A DNA stretch of 64,000 nt, taken from NCBI GenBank assembly GCA_963818855.1, contig CAWFUH010000010.1:124001-188000 (forward strand), given 5' to 3'. The stretch comes from Bog-159 sp963818855 (GTDB lineage Bacteria; Acidobacteriota; Terriglobia; Bryobacterales; Bryobacteraceae). The notes beneath the pieces are model-generated. The model was given only the letters and a program-made list of their open reading frames with translations. It was not told where the DNA came from and did no database searches. Shown here one piece after another: positions 16,223-25,665 of this stretch (position 1 is its first letter; each line of letters begins with the position of its first letter). The position numbers and the translations under genes were made by a program.

Positions 16223-17641
16223 ATGAACGGAAGCATGACCGCGAAGACGTTCGACCGTATGAATCCGCTGACTGGCGGGGTTGCTTCGACCGCCCCGGCA
16301 ATGACCCCCGATCAGGCCGCGGAGGTAGCCATTAAAGCCCAGGCCGCCTTTCCGCCATGGGCCGCACTCGGCCCCAATCTGCGGCGGGAGATGCTCATGA
16401 AAGCAGCCGCGGCTCTGACTGCGAAGGGCGGCATTTTCGCGGAAGCCATGATGGCTGAGACCGGCGCGACGCGCGGCTGGGCAATGTTCAACGTCGGACT
16501 GGCAGCCGGCATGATTCGAGAAGCGGCTGCGATCACGACGCAGATTAGCGGCCAGGTGATTCCCTCAGATAAGCCGGGGTGTCTGGCCATGGCTCTGCGC
16601 GAGCCGGCCGGCGTGACCTTGGGAATCGCACCCTGGAATGCGCCGATCATCCTTGGTACGCGGGCGATTGCGGTTCCCCTGGCTTGCGGAAACACCGTCA
16701 TTCTGAAAGCGTCCGAAATCTGCCCGCGAACCCATAGCCTGATCGTGGAGGCTTTTCACGACGCGGGTTTCGACGGCGGCGTGGTGAATGTCGTAACCAA
16801 CCGGCCGGAGGATGCCGCGGACGTAGTAGGCGCGCTGATTGACCATCCCGCGGTACGGCGCATTAATTTCACAGGCTCCACCGCAGTCGGCCGGATAGTC
16901 GCCAGGCGGGCGGCGGAAACCCTCAAACCAGTGATCCTGGAGCTGAGCGGAAAAGCACCGCTCCTGGTGTTGGAGGATGCCGATCTCGATGAGGCCGTCA
17001 AAGCGGCGGCTTTCGGTGCGTTCATGAACCAGGGACAGATCTGCATGTCCACGGAGCGGATTATTGTACTTGATGCCGTGGCCGGAACGTTCGCCGAAAA
17101 ATTCAGAAACAAAGCGGCGTCGCTGGCGGTAGGCGATCCGCGCGAGGGTAAGGCGCCACTAGGAGCGGTGGTCGATCGAAAGGCCGTCCTGCACGCGGAG
17201 AGCTTAGTACAGGACGCGCTGCAACAGGGAGCTGTGCTGCTGGCGGGTGGCGAATCGAAAGGCGTGCTGATGCCGGCAACCGTTGTCGATAAGGTTACGC
17301 CGCAGATGCGCCTGTTTCGCGAGGAAAGTTTCGGTCCGGTAGTTGCCCTGGTGCGCGCCCACGATGAAGCGGAAGCCGTGCGGCTCGCCAACGACACGGA
17401 ATATGGATTGGCCGCGGCCGTCTTCACCAGGGACATTGCGCGTGGATTAAGAGTTGCGCGGCAAATCAAGTCAGGTATCTGCCACGTGAATGGTCCGACG
17501 GTGCACGACGAAGCACAGATGCCATTCGGCGGTGTAAAAGCCTCGGGCTACGGGCGGTTCGGCGGCGCGGCTGGTATAGACGCATTTACGGAACTGCGAT
17601 GGATCACGGTAGAGACGCAGCCTGGTCACTACCCGATCTGA
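16223..17641 (+). CDS. NAD(P)-dependent aldehyde dehydrogenase, vanillin/salicylaldehyde dehydrogenase-like
   Basis: 472 residues, full-length ALDH superfamily. The NAD-binding stretch GIAPWNAPIILGTRAIAVPL and FTGST motif are present, the general-base glutamate is in LELSGK (normally LELGGK), and the nucleophile is C274 in NQGQICMS. The segment GLAAGMIREAAAITTQISGQ and the short N-terminus are most like vanillin and salicylaldehyde dehydrogenases, which oxidise aromatic aldehydes to acids. The exact substrate is an inference. Start at 16223 follows AAAGG; a second ATG at 16235 is also possible. It stands alone, next to a tRNA fragment, so acquisition by transfer is conceivable. Confidence 0.88.
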   Translation: MNGSMTAKTFDRMNPLTGGVASTAPAMTPDQAAEVAIKAQAAFPPWAALGPNLRREMLMKAAAALTAKGGIFAEAMMAETGATRGWAMFNVGLAAGMIREAAAITTQISGQVIPSDKPGCLAMALREPAGVTLGIAPWNAPIILGTRAIAVPLACGNTVILKASEICPRTHSLIVEAFHDAGFDGGVVNVVTNRPEDAADVVGALIDHPAVRRINFTGSTAVGRIVARRAAETLKPVILELSGKAPLLVLEDADLDEAVKAAAFGAFMNQGQICMSTERIIVLDAVAGTFAEKFRNKAASLAVGDPREGKAPLGAVVDRKAVLHAESLVQDALQQGAVLLAGGESKGVLMPATVVDKVTPQMRLFREESFGPVVALVRAHDEAEAVRLANDTEYGLAAAVFTRDIARGLRVARQIKSGICHVNGPTVHDEAQMPFGGVKASGYGRFGGAAGIDAFTELRWITVETQPGHYPI

Positions 17642-17679
17642 GCCCAGGTTCAGCCCGGGACCGGAAACGCGGCGTGATT

Positions 17680-17977
17680 TCCGTTACCTGCCGCGCCTTT
17701 ATCAGATGCCGCCGTTCGTGGGCGGCAATCCAGGCGAAGGTAAGCTCGAGATTGAATCTGAGCAGCCGCACCTATGGCGCCGGCAGCTTGATATGCGCCA
17801 GATCCAATCCGCTGGCTTGTTCCAGTTGCCGCGACAATTGCTCCTGCAGGTGCCGGAAAGTTGGCGGCAAGAACGGGGAGCCTTGGATTTCTGCTTGGAC
17901 GGCGGCTCGGTGCGGGCGATAATCCACTTCCCCAGCCAGCCATAGCGGCCACCGCCGATCGTCGCTACCACCAACAC
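17680..17977 (-). pseudogene. Remnant of a DinB-like (DUF664-type) metal-binding protein
   Basis: On the reverse strand one frame reads SPFLPPTFRHLQEQLSRQLE then LDLAHIKLPAP and a TAG stop (around 17772); the same frame resumes after the stop with VRLLRFNLELTFAWIAAHER-RHL. The helical pattern with a late AAHERRH histidine segment is like the C-terminal half of DinB/YfiT four-helix proteins. The N-terminal half is not found. A nonsense codon and loss of the front half make this a probable pseudogene. The remaining 17642-18064 sequence shows no other gene. Confidence 0.4.
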
Positions 17978-18064
17978 ATTGCAGGTTGTACCCCTGCCGC
18001 GCGGTTCCGCGAATTCACGAAGGATTCATCGGACACTGCGCTAAGCGATCTTTGTTCGTGTTAC

Positions 18065-18907
18065 TCAGTATGCGCCGCCACCAGCGCAGCTCAGAGGCGT
18101 CCGCAGGAAATCCTGAATATGTTCCGTCAACAAAGCCGGCTGCTCCAGAGGGCCGAAGTGTTCTCCACCCGGCAGCAGCACGGATTTGCAGTTGGGCAGG
18201 GCATTGCGCAAGTATTCGTACGAGCTGATGAAATGCGAATCGCGCCCGTACACCAGCAGCGTGGGCGTCTGAATGGTGCGTACTGCGTCCAGCGTCAGGT
18301 CGCCGACGACTTCGTAATCTTTCAGCAGCGTGGTATTGCGAATCAGGTGGAGCAGCGGCTCCCGATTGCGCGGCAGCCCGCGCGCCGGCCCGTAGAATTT
18401 AGGAGTTTCCAGGCTAAGCTGCAACAGATATTCGGCGTCGCTACGCTTGTCCTCCGGTACGTGGATACCGGATTCTTCCAGCTTAGCCACCCAGGCCGCC
18501 CAGCCGATCCAATCCTTATCCTGGCGCAAATGCACCAAGGCGGCCAAGCCCGGCTCCAGTGCGAGCAATTTGTGCACGCGCTCCGGATACAGCAGGCTGA
18601 AGTACATTGCAATATCGGCGCCGAAGCTGTGCCCTACCAGGATAGGCTTTTGAATGCCCATGCCATCCAGGAGCCCGCGCAGATCCTCGACCATATCCGC
18701 AGCCGTGTAATGGTCCGGCGTCACGTCGCTATAGCCATGTCCGCGCAGATCATACGTGGTGACGCGGTATTCGCGGCGCAGGATGGGCGCCATGTACAGA
18801 TGCCAGACCGCCAGGTTGCCGAGGAAGCCGTGCAGCATCACGATATCGGGTCCGGTACCGACCGTGATGTAATGCAGGTTTATTCTGTTGGCTTGAATCT
18901 TCGGCAT
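18065..18907 (-). CDS. Alpha/beta-fold hydrolase
   Basis: 280 residues with the complete alpha/beta hydrolase plan: oxyanion-hole HGFLGN (26-31), nucleophile elbow VGHSFGA with S94, an acid in LLVYGRDSHF near 220 and the catalytic histidine in GGEHFGPLEQP near 250. A cap domain lies between about 125 and 195. The family includes esterases, epoxide hydrolases and C-C hydrolases; nothing in the neighbourhood selects among them, though the position of the acid after strand 7 (GRDS) favours an esterase or C-C hydrolase over an epoxide hydrolase. No signal peptide, so cytoplasmic. It is a single-gene unit. Confidence 0.85.
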   Translation of the reverse strand: MPKIQANRINLHYITVGTGPDIVMLHGFLGNLAVWHLYMAPILRREYRVTTYDLRGHGYSDVTPDHYTAADMVEDLRGLLDGMGIQKPILVGHSFGADIAMYFSLLYPERVHKLLALEPGLAALVHLRQDKDWIGWAAWVAKLEESGIHVPEDKRSDAEYLLQLSLETPKFYGPARGLPRNREPLLHLIRNTTLLKDYEVVGDLTLDAVRTIQTPTLLVYGRDSHFISSYEYLRNALPNCKSVLLPGGEHFGPLEQPALLTEHIQDFLRTPLSCAGGGAY

Positions 18908-19247
18908 TTACGATGAATCCAGGTGGCGTCCGCCCGTTTGCGTGACTTTCCATTATCCCTGTCATGGCCGTCTCGGTCTAGTTCCGCTAGTACCGATGAA
19001 GTACTGTGGAAAATAAACGCAGTTAAACCTTTGTAAAAAGCGCGACACTGAGCGCGGATCAGGGTTAAGGTTTGGGTAGCTGGCAAGATTTGTGCTGAGC
19101 TCCCCTGGCCTTATACCGGCGCCAAGATCGCCTCGGTGGATTACCTGGCTATACGCTTGCCATCGCTGGCTTTTCCACGGACGGCGGGACCCGGGGTTCG
19201 TACCGCCACTGCTGTTCAATCAAATCATAGCTTTCGATGGCATCGCC
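18908..19247. other. Intergenic region without recognised features
   Basis: About 340 bases. A forward frame is open from 19092 but its first 50 codons show no family features and are better treated as non-coding. I see no hairpin terminator, no convincing promoter pair and no repeats. Confidence 0.4.
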
Positions 19248-19475
19248 ATGGCGGCGGCCAAAGTGCGCGGACACCAGCTCGGAACCTGGCAGTTTCAGGA
19301 CGGCCACGCTGCGGCAAGCTGCACGCGCTGTGGCCGCCGGCTGGTTGTCTACTACGCTCCACTGCAACCGGACATCGCCGGCTCTGCACTTCTGCACAGT
19401 TGCATGCAGGCCTCCGCCCAGCTCTCCCCGCCCGGCGAACCGAATTTCTCCTTTTATATGCTTCACTTTAAGTGA
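19248..19475 (+). CDS. Small hypothetical protein with a CxxC-type motif
   Basis: A 75-residue frame from ATG 19248. The core RGHQLGTWQFQDGHAAASC, TRCGRRLVVYY and a later HSC form a compact pattern (RGH-x-LG...C-x2-CG...C) that I have seen in small uncharacterised proteins of soil bacteria. The three cysteines could bind zinc, or the fold could be a single zinc ribbon. No ribosome binding site is visible. An upstream in-frame extension to 19092 is possible but lacks features. Function is unknown. Confidence 0.4.
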   Translation: MAAAKVRGHQLGTWQFQDGHAAASCTRCGRRLVVYYAPLQPDIAGSALLHSCMQASAQLSPPGEPNFSFYMLHFK

Positions 19476-19753
19476 GATGCTTGGAGTGGCGATCCGCTGC
19501 GAACTGCGCTAGCAACCATGATCGGCTACATGATCGGCCATAGGGACTAGAACTGCTAAGAAACCAATCGGATGACGTTCCGGCCGAGCGCTGGTATACT
19601 GGCCTGAGATCCGGCATGGGAGAGCTGTGCAGAGGCGGCTGTCTGACTTATCAATGACTGTTTCTAGCGCGTTCATGCCCAGGGCGGGAACACTTCTTTG
19701 CACGCGCGCGGCTCACCGCCATCACCGGGTACAGAACTCTCCAGGGAGAAAAG

Positions 19754-21034
19754 ATGAAGAATACCAGAACATTCGTCGTCATATTAATCTTGACCGTCGC
19801 GGCGGTCTGGCCAGCCAGTTCGCAGGTGGGATGCCCCACGCCCAAACCCACTGTCGCACTGCAACCCGGTAAGAGTGCGGATACGGGGGATGGCCTGATC
19901 ATGACTAGTTTCTTTACCACCAGCCAGGCCCATCAGTGCGTGGCGCTCACGAATCTCCAAGGGGCCGCGAAATGGTCGTACTGTCAGAAAGGAAATTTGT
20001 TCATGACCCGCGCCGTACCCGGCGGCACCGTGTTGTTGGAGAGCAACACCGACTTTACGGATTATACGGTCTTTGAAATGAATCTGGCGGGGACCACCAT
20101 CGGTTCCCTCACGGAGTCCTCGGCTAACTCCCAGCTTACGGCGCTGGGCAAGCAGAATATTATCGACTTTAATCACGAGGCGATGCGGTTGCCGAATGGC
20201 TATACGGCGGTGATTGCGCATAACGAAGCGCTGTACACTGATGCACAGGGTGGGACGCCCCAGAATCCCGTGGACATCATGGGTGACGAAGTGCTGGTGC
20301 TCGACACCAACTGGAACGTGGTGTGGGTGTGGAACGCCTTCGACTGGCTGCCGGTCACTCGTACCGCCATTTTGCGGGAGACGTGCCACCCCTGCGCAAA
20401 TGTGGCCACCGGTGAATGCTGTCCCATCACCTTGGCCAACCAGGCCAACGACTGGCTGCACGGCAACTCACTGGCCTACGACTCCACCGACGGCAGTCTC
20501 ATCATGTCGCTCCGCAGCCAGGATTGGATCATCAAAATCAACTACGCAAACGGAACCGGCGATGGCCACGTGATCTGGACGCTGGGTAACGAGGCCAGCC
20601 AGGGCCCCGGTTATCATTTCACGATGATCGATACCCCCAAGATTCCTTCGCCCTGGTTTAGTCATCAGCACGATGTGGAGGTCTGGGTGAGCTACAATCC
20701 CAAGCTTCTTACGCTGTTCGATAACGGCAACACGCGCCACGCGTCAGATCCCACGGCGGACAGCCGCGGACAGGTGCTCACCCTGGATGAGGCAACCATG
20801 GCGGTGGATATCCACGCCAACGTGGATTTCCCCTTCTTCTCGGCTGGCTATGGCACCTCGCAGATTCTGGACAACGGAAACTACTGGTGGCAGGCCGGCG
20901 CGGTAGGCACTGTAACTCCGACGCGCGGATTTGAGTATGTGCCTTCGGGTCATACTGGGACAGCGGCCTACGCCATCGACTTTGCGGATACGTCTTACCG
21001 GGCTTTCCGCCTGGATGGTAAGTCCGGGTTTTAG
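19754..21034 (+). CDS. Secreted arylsulfotransferase (ASST)-family protein
   Basis: 426 residues with a signal peptide (about 1-23) and a good ribosome binding site (GGGAGAAAAG). The six-bladed propeller pattern of the ASST family is evident: NHEAMRLPNGYTAVIAHNE near 138-156, DEVLVLDTNWNVVWVWNAFD near 178-197, NDWLHGNSLAY near 232-242 and FSHQHDVEVW near 302-311. In E. coli ASST, which moves sulfate between phenols in the periplasm, three histidines form the active site. The matching histidines (about 140, 236 and 304-306) are kept here, so catalysis is possible. A longer paralogue lies at 54.6 kb. Confidence 0.75.
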   Translation: MKNTRTFVVILILTVAAVWPASSQVGCPTPKPTVALQPGKSADTGDGLIMTSFFTTSQAHQCVALTNLQGAAKWSYCQKGNLFMTRAVPGGTVLLESNTDFTDYTVFEMNLAGTTIGSLTESSANSQLTALGKQNIIDFNHEAMRLPNGYTAVIAHNEALYTDAQGGTPQNPVDIMGDEVLVLDTNWNVVWVWNAFDWLPVTRTAILRETCHPCANVATGECCPITLANQANDWLHGNSLAYDSTDGSLIMSLRSQDWIIKINYANGTGDGHVIWTLGNEASQGPGYHFTMIDTPKIPSPWFSHQHDVEVWVSYNPKLLTLFDNGNTRHASDPTADSRGQVLTLDEATMAVDIHANVDFPFFSAGYGTSQILDNGNYWWQAGAVGTVTPTRGFEYVPSGHTGTAAYAIDFADTSYRAFRLDGKSGF

Positions 21035-21045
21035 GCGCCGAACGC

Positions 21046-22197
21046 TCAGCGCGCAAGAATACCGCGGATCACGGCCGCCAGCTGGCTGCCAAACACGAGA
21101 CTCACACTGAGGCTGACCAGCAGCGGCGGCGCCAGGGCAGCCCACTTTTTACGGGAGACCGCCTCGATCATGATCCACAACAGTAACGGCGAAACGGGGC
21201 GCCCGAAACCAAACGATTCGTTCATGTAATTCGGCAACGAACTGAGCACCACGGCCAAGGCGGCGAACAATGCGACGCATAGCGTCACGGGACTGGTGGG
21301 GAGATCCAACACCCAGCGCACTGCGAGTATGAGGGCGACGGCCAGCCCGGCTACCGCTAAAGAATCGGTAACGCGCAACAACAGTTGGACAGACGGATCG
21401 GGGTCAGGACGGAGCCAAAAAAAACGCTGCACGAAGCCCCATCCGGGAGGGCTCAGGCAGCATGTGGGCCCGCCATGTGGCAGACGCCAGACCAGGTGCC
21501 CGTACCAGGCGGCTGCCGGGATGCCGCTAGCCGCAAACCATGCCGCGCGGCGCCAGTCGTGATGCCACATCCGATCGATTATTAAGGCGGCGCCCAGCAG
21601 CAGACCGGTCTCACGGGTTAGAACGGCCAGCGCTGCCAGCACCCAGACCCGGGTCCAGCGCTTCTCTTCGCAGTACAACATAAAGCCCGCAAACAGCGCC
21701 GTGAATGGGCCGTCTACCAGCATACGGTCTACGGAAGCCAGCGTGGCAGGGACCGTCAAAAATAGCATCCCCCAAAGCGGAGAAAGGCCGCGGCGCGCCA
21801 GTAGCCGGCCGCACCAGTACACGCCTAAGGCGAGAAACAGCATTTCGACAGCGATGTACGCGCCGTCGATCCAGGCGCTGCGGCCGCCTGCCAGCAGCCA
21901 CGCTGCCAGCGGAATCAGAACCCGGCGAAAGCGCAGCTGGGGAGAGTCCACGTAGCTCGCATAGCCCTTGCCCAGGAATGGATCGTGCGCCAGATAGCGA
22001 TAGAATTGGCCGTCGTAACCGGCGCCTGGGAAGCGATACGTCCCGGCAGCCAATTCCGGTGGTACGCGCAAGACGGTGCCGGTGCAAAAGAGCGCGGTCC
22101 AATTTCCGCCGCATGCGTAGTGGATCCGGAGCGCCATCCATAGGAAGACCACCAGCATCGACAGGACCGCCGCCGAAGCGCAGACACGCCGATTCAC
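21046..22197 (-). CDS. Multi-pass membrane protein, GT-C glycosyltransferase-like
   Basis: About 383 residues with ten or more hydrophobic helices. After the first helix an extracytoplasmic loop contains YDGQFYRYLAHDPF, an aspartate-containing motif often found in acidobacterial and actinobacterial GT-C-like or DUF2029-type proteins that use polyprenyl-linked sugars. An RE(T) loop (LTRETGLLLGAAL) near 200 is also typical. The acceptor is unknown. GTG 22197 starts two bases after the guaA stop; an upstream GTG at 22209 overlaps guaA. Either way it is the last gene of the ctpA-guaA operon. Confidence 0.6.
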   Translation of the reverse strand: MNRRVCASAAVLSMLVVFLWMALRIHYACGGNWTALFCTGTVLRVPPELAAGTYRFPGAGYDGQFYRYLAHDPFLGKGYASYVDSPQLRFRRVLIPLAAWLLAGGRSAWIDGAYIAVEMLFLALGVYWCGRLLARRGLSPLWGMLFLTVPATLASVDRMLVDGPFTALFAGFMLYCEEKRWTRVWVLAALAVLTRETGLLLGAALIIDRMWHHDWRRAAWFAASGIPAAAWYGHLVWRLPHGGPTCCLSPPGWGFVQRFFWLRPDPDPSVQLLLRVTDSLAVAGLAVALILAVRWVLDLPTSPVTLCVALFAALAVVLSSLPNYMNESFGFGRPVSPLLLWIMIEAVSRKKWAALAPPLLVSLSVSLVFGSQLAAVIRGILAR

Positions 22198-22199
22198 GA

Positions 22200-23978
22200 T
22201 TATTCCCACTCGATGGTGGCAGGGGGTTTGTGGGTCAAATCGTAGAATACACCGCTAATGCCTGGGATGGAGAGTAAGTCACTGGAGATAGCGGCGAGTA
22301 ACTGCGCGGGCATACCGACGGATTGTGCGGTCATGCCATCTACGGAATCGATTGGGCGGAGCACCACTGAATCCGGTGCCGCGGCGGAGCCGAGTGGGAT
22401 CAGCACCACCGGAAATTGCCAGATCTGCCGGTCAAACCCGCTGGCGTGCGAGAGGCGGCGTACGATCGCGTCGGCCCTGCGGAGGCGCCCGAGCCGCTCC
22501 GGTGTGAGGGCACTGACGCGCACCCGCAGGTCCGCCAACGGTGCGGTGGTACGCACGCACGCCATCACCCGGTTGACGCCGGAGATGCGATTGATCAGCT
22601 CCGTGGCGCGGGCGTGATCCAATCCGCCATCCGCGTCGATGGCGAGCACCGGCGCGTAGCTGCGGCTATCGCCCTGTACGCCGACCGAGTGGACCGGCAC
22701 GATATAGCCGTCATCATAGCCCTCATCGGCGGGTTGGACAGGCGCATCGATATCAGAGCATAAGCAGCGAATGGCCAAGCCAGGTCCGGGGAACGGGTGG
22801 CGGTCGAGGATCTCCGCCGGAAGGCCGATTTCCCGGCCGATCTCGCGGACTTCGTCTTTATAATAAGCGCGGAGAGGCTCCACGATACGGCCGGCTTCCA
22901 TCAGCCGTTGGATGCCCGGTACGCGGTTGTGATGCGTCTTGATCACGGCCGCTTTTTCCGTACCGCCGGATTCGATTGTGTCGGGATAAATGGTGCCCTG
23001 GCCCAGAATCCAATGGCCGTCAAGCAGGTGACGCGACTCGATGATGCGCTCCTGCACGCGTACGAATTCCTCCCCGATGATATGCCGCTTCTGTTCCGGA
23101 TCGCTGACGCCGGCGAGCGCACCGAGGAACTGCGCTTCGGCGGATTCGACCGAGACGCCGGCCATCCCCCGCATGGAGTCCGTCTCGCCCTCCCGCATCA
23201 GACCGGTATCGACATAGACACCCTGCACGCGCGCCGGACCCAGCGCTCGCTGGCAAAGGGCGCAGGCTACCGCGGAATCCACGCCTCCGCTGACGAAAAA
23301 GAATACGTTGCGGCCGCCGACACATTCGCGGATCTCGTCTTCAATCTGGGGCAGGCGGTGGCGCGGATCCCAATCACGCCGGCAGCCGCAGATGCCGAAC
23401 AGGAAATTGGACAGGATCTCCCGGCCGCAAGATGTATGCGCAACCTCGGGATGGAACTGCACGGCGTAGAGGCCGCGCGCCGGTGCCTCGATCGCGGCGA
23501 TGGCACAAGTGGCCGTGCGGCCCAAAACCGAAAATCCGGGCGGAGCCGCGCTAACCAGGTCGCGGTGGCTCATCCAGATTTGTTGCCGCCCGGAGATGCC
23601 TTGGAATAACATGCTGCCGCCGCCGGCGCCGTTCGCGAGCAGTTCGAAGCTGGCCAGGCCATATTCGCCTTTCTGGCCCAACTGGACGGTTCCACCCAGC
23701 AAATAAGCCATGAGCTGCTGGCCGTAGCAGATTCCCAATACGCGGGCGCTGCCCTGAAATATGCCAGGATCGACGGTGGGGCTCGACGGATCGTAAACGC
23801 TGTTGGGGCCGCCTGAAATGATCAGGCCCTTGGCGCCGGCAAGATCGGCGGCGGGAGTTTCGCTCGTAACGACCTCGGAATAGACTCCCAAGTCGCGGAC
23901 CTTACGCGCGATTAAGTGACAATATTGGCCTCCAGCATCCAGGACGATGATCTGGGCGGCAGTTTTGGCAGTTTTCAC
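22200..23978 (-). CDS. guaA: GMP synthase (glutamine-hydrolysing)
   Basis: Converts XMP to GMP using glutamine-derived ammonia. The amidotransferase domain has the nucleophile C84 (GICYGQQ) with H176 and E178 (FHPEV). The ATP pyrophosphatase domain has the PP-loop SGGVDS at 230-235, followed by QGTIYPDTIES and KTHHN. The C-terminal dimerisation domain ends in the invariant KPPATIEWE. At 592 residues it is longer than the usual 510-525; the extra length is spread through the C-terminal half (including a YDDGYIVPVHSVG segment), as in some other phyla. Its start overlaps the ctpA stop (ATGA), and the GT-C-like gene follows immediately. Confidence 0.95.
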   Translation of the reverse strand: MKTAKTAAQIIVLDAGGQYCHLIARKVRDLGVYSEVVTSETPAADLAGAKGLIISGGPNSVYDPSSPTVDPGIFQGSARVLGICYGQQLMAYLLGGTVQLGQKGEYGLASFELLANGAGGGSMLFQGISGRQQIWMSHRDLVSAAPPGFSVLGRTATCAIAAIEAPARGLYAVQFHPEVAHTSCGREILSNFLFGICGCRRDWDPRHRLPQIEDEIRECVGGRNVFFFVSGGVDSAVACALCQRALGPARVQGVYVDTGLMREGETDSMRGMAGVSVESAEAQFLGALAGVSDPEQKRHIIGEEFVRVQERIIESRHLLDGHWILGQGTIYPDTIESGGTEKAAVIKTHHNRVPGIQRLMEAGRIVEPLRAYYKDEVREIGREIGLPAEILDRHPFPGPGLAIRCLCSDIDAPVQPADEGYDDGYIVPVHSVGVQGDSRSYAPVLAIDADGGLDHARATELINRISGVNRVMACVRTTAPLADLRVRVSALTPERLGRLRRADAIVRRLSHASGFDRQIWQFPVVLIPLGSAAAPDSVVLRPIDSVDGMTAQSVGMPAQLLAAISSDLLSIPGISGVFYDLTHKPPATIEWE

Positions 23979-25588
23979 CGGGCGAGTGCGGCGGCTTCTG
24001 GCTGTGTACGTCTGACGAGTACTTTGCGCGCCGTTTCCAGCAGCGCTTGGGCTTTGGGCATAGCCTCGACGGCGCGTTCGACTTCCGGATCGGTCTCCAT
24101 GGCGACCCGGTCGCTCTCATCAAGGTTGAACGCGGTGATGTACATTTCGCGTTTCAGCAGGCGCTTGATCCAATCGGCATCCTGGGTGAATTCGGCTTCC
24201 GTGAAATCGTAGTTCTGTTTCAGCAGATAGTCGTGGAATTCATTCAAAGTGGTGGCATCGGGGGACCAGCCTTTGGGCAACTTGGCGGAGTGCAAGCCGA
24301 AATACGAGCGCGTGAAATTGAAGAACGCCGACTTTACGTAAAGCTCAGTCTCCAGGTGGTCGAGCTTGGGTTGCGCGTACTTCTCGTCGGGTGTAATGCC
24401 GCCGCCGCCATAGACCGTCCGGCCGCCGTCGGTCATCTTCACATCCTGCATGTCTTTCGGTTCGTCCTTGTGATAGTAGTAATCGAAGAACGATTGATTA
24501 GTGTAATCGCGTTGGATCAGGCGCCCGCTAGGCGTATAGAAATGTGCCGTGGTCAGTGCCAGACCGGTATTTTCGGAGAGGGGATAAACGGTCTGAACCA
24601 ATCCTTTTCCAAATGTCGTTTCACCCAGAATCCAGGCGCGATCGTGATCCTGCAGAGCGCCTGCCACAATCTCTGCCGCCGAAGCCGAAGAGCGATTTAC
24701 CAGCACGACGATGGGGTAATCATGCCCGTGGTTCCCATTCCTCGCGGTGTAAACTTTTTCCGGAGAAGAGCGGCCGTGATGCGAAACGATGGTTTGCCCC
24801 TTTTGCAGGAATTTGTCGGCGACAGCCACGCCTTCGTTGAGCAGGCCGCCGGGATTATTGCGCAGATCCAGCACCAGGCCGTGGATGTTGTTTTCACCCA
24901 GTTTCTTCAGCCCGTCTTCCAGTTCCTTGCTCGTGGTTTCGTTGAACTGTTCGACAAAAACGTAGGCAATGCCGGGTTTTAGCCAGATGGCGTTCTTGAC
25001 GCTATCGCGCGAAATTTCATCGCGAATGACCGTAAAGCTGATTGGCTGGTCGCTTCCTTCGCGCGAAACCACGATCGTAACCTGCGTGCCGCGCGGACCC
25101 TTCAGAAGATCGGCGACTTCGGTGGTGGTGAGATTGTCGGTGGACTTATCGTTCACCTTCATAATAATGTCGCCTGGCCGGAGGCCCACCTTATAAGCCG
25201 GTGAACCAGGGAACGGCGCCACTACCATGGTTTTGCCGTTAAACGGCTGAACCTTCATGCCTACACCGAAATAGTGACCCCGCTGGTCTTCCCGAAGGAG
25301 TTCGTAGTCGCGGGGGTCGAAGAAATTGGTATGCGGATCGAGGGTGCGGAGCATGCCCGGAATGGCGCCCTTATAGATGGCTTTGTCCGGATCGACTTTG
25401 TCGGCAAAGTTCTGTTCCACCAAGCCATACACGCTGGTGAAGGACTTCAGACTGGAGCCAATCTCATCGCCGTCGCCAACCGTCGCGGCTGCATGAACCT
25501 GGGGGCCGAAGATGCCGCCCAGAAGAGAACACAGAAAAACGATGCCAAGAAACAGAAAGAGCCGCTTTTGGGCCATCCGGGAAACCAT
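23975..25588 (-). CDS. ctpA: C-terminal processing peptidase, S41 family
   Basis: About 537 residues. An N-terminal signal or anchor helix (KRLFLFLGIVFLCSLLGGIF) directs it to the periplasm. A PDZ domain (about 85-180, with VAPFPGSPAYKVGLRPGDII) precedes the S41 core: DLRNNPGGLLNEGV, the catalytic serine in NRSSASAAEIV near residue 303 and the catalytic lysine in TFGKGLVQT near 328. These peptidases trim or degrade proteins from their C-termini. A C-terminal 120-residue extension (from about 415) is helical and typical of Acidobacteria. ATG 25588 was chosen because AAGG lies just upstream; a GTG at 25594 is an alternative. A TATACT hexamer is close to the start (25599-25604). Confidence 0.92.
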   Translation of the reverse strand: MVSRMAQKRLFLFLGIVFLCSLLGGIFGPQVHAAATVGDGDEIGSSLKSFTSVYGLVEQNFADKVDPDKAIYKGAIPGMLRTLDPHTNFFDPRDYELLREDQRGHYFGVGMKVQPFNGKTMVVAPFPGSPAYKVGLRPGDIIMKVNDKSTDNLTTTEVADLLKGPRGTQVTIVVSREGSDQPISFTVIRDEISRDSVKNAIWLKPGIAYVFVEQFNETTSKELEDGLKKLGENNIHGLVLDLRNNPGGLLNEGVAVADKFLQKGQTIVSHHGRSSPEKVYTARNGNHGHDYPIVVLVNRSSASAAEIVAGALQDHDRAWILGETTFGKGLVQTVYPLSENTGLALTTAHFYTPSGRLIQRDYTNQSFFDYYYHKDEPKDMQDVKMTDGGRTVYGGGGITPDEKYAQPKLDHLETELYVKSAFFNFTRSYFGLHSAKLPKGWSPDATTLNEFHDYLLKQNYDFTEAEFTQDADWIKRLLKREMYITAFNLDESDRVAMETDPEVERAVEAMPKAQALLETARKVLVRRTQPEAAALAR

Positions 25589-25665
25589 CCTCACCTTGAG
25601 TATACCTGATGGTTTGACGCGGCGGGGAAGGGTTTGGTCTCAGGGACCTTGCGCTAAAAGTCGCG

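Noticed and set aside
15964..16236. Reverse-strand 90-codon frame between the tRNA fragment and the dehydrogenase
   Set aside because: No family features, no ribosome binding site, and its 5' end lies within the dehydrogenase gene.
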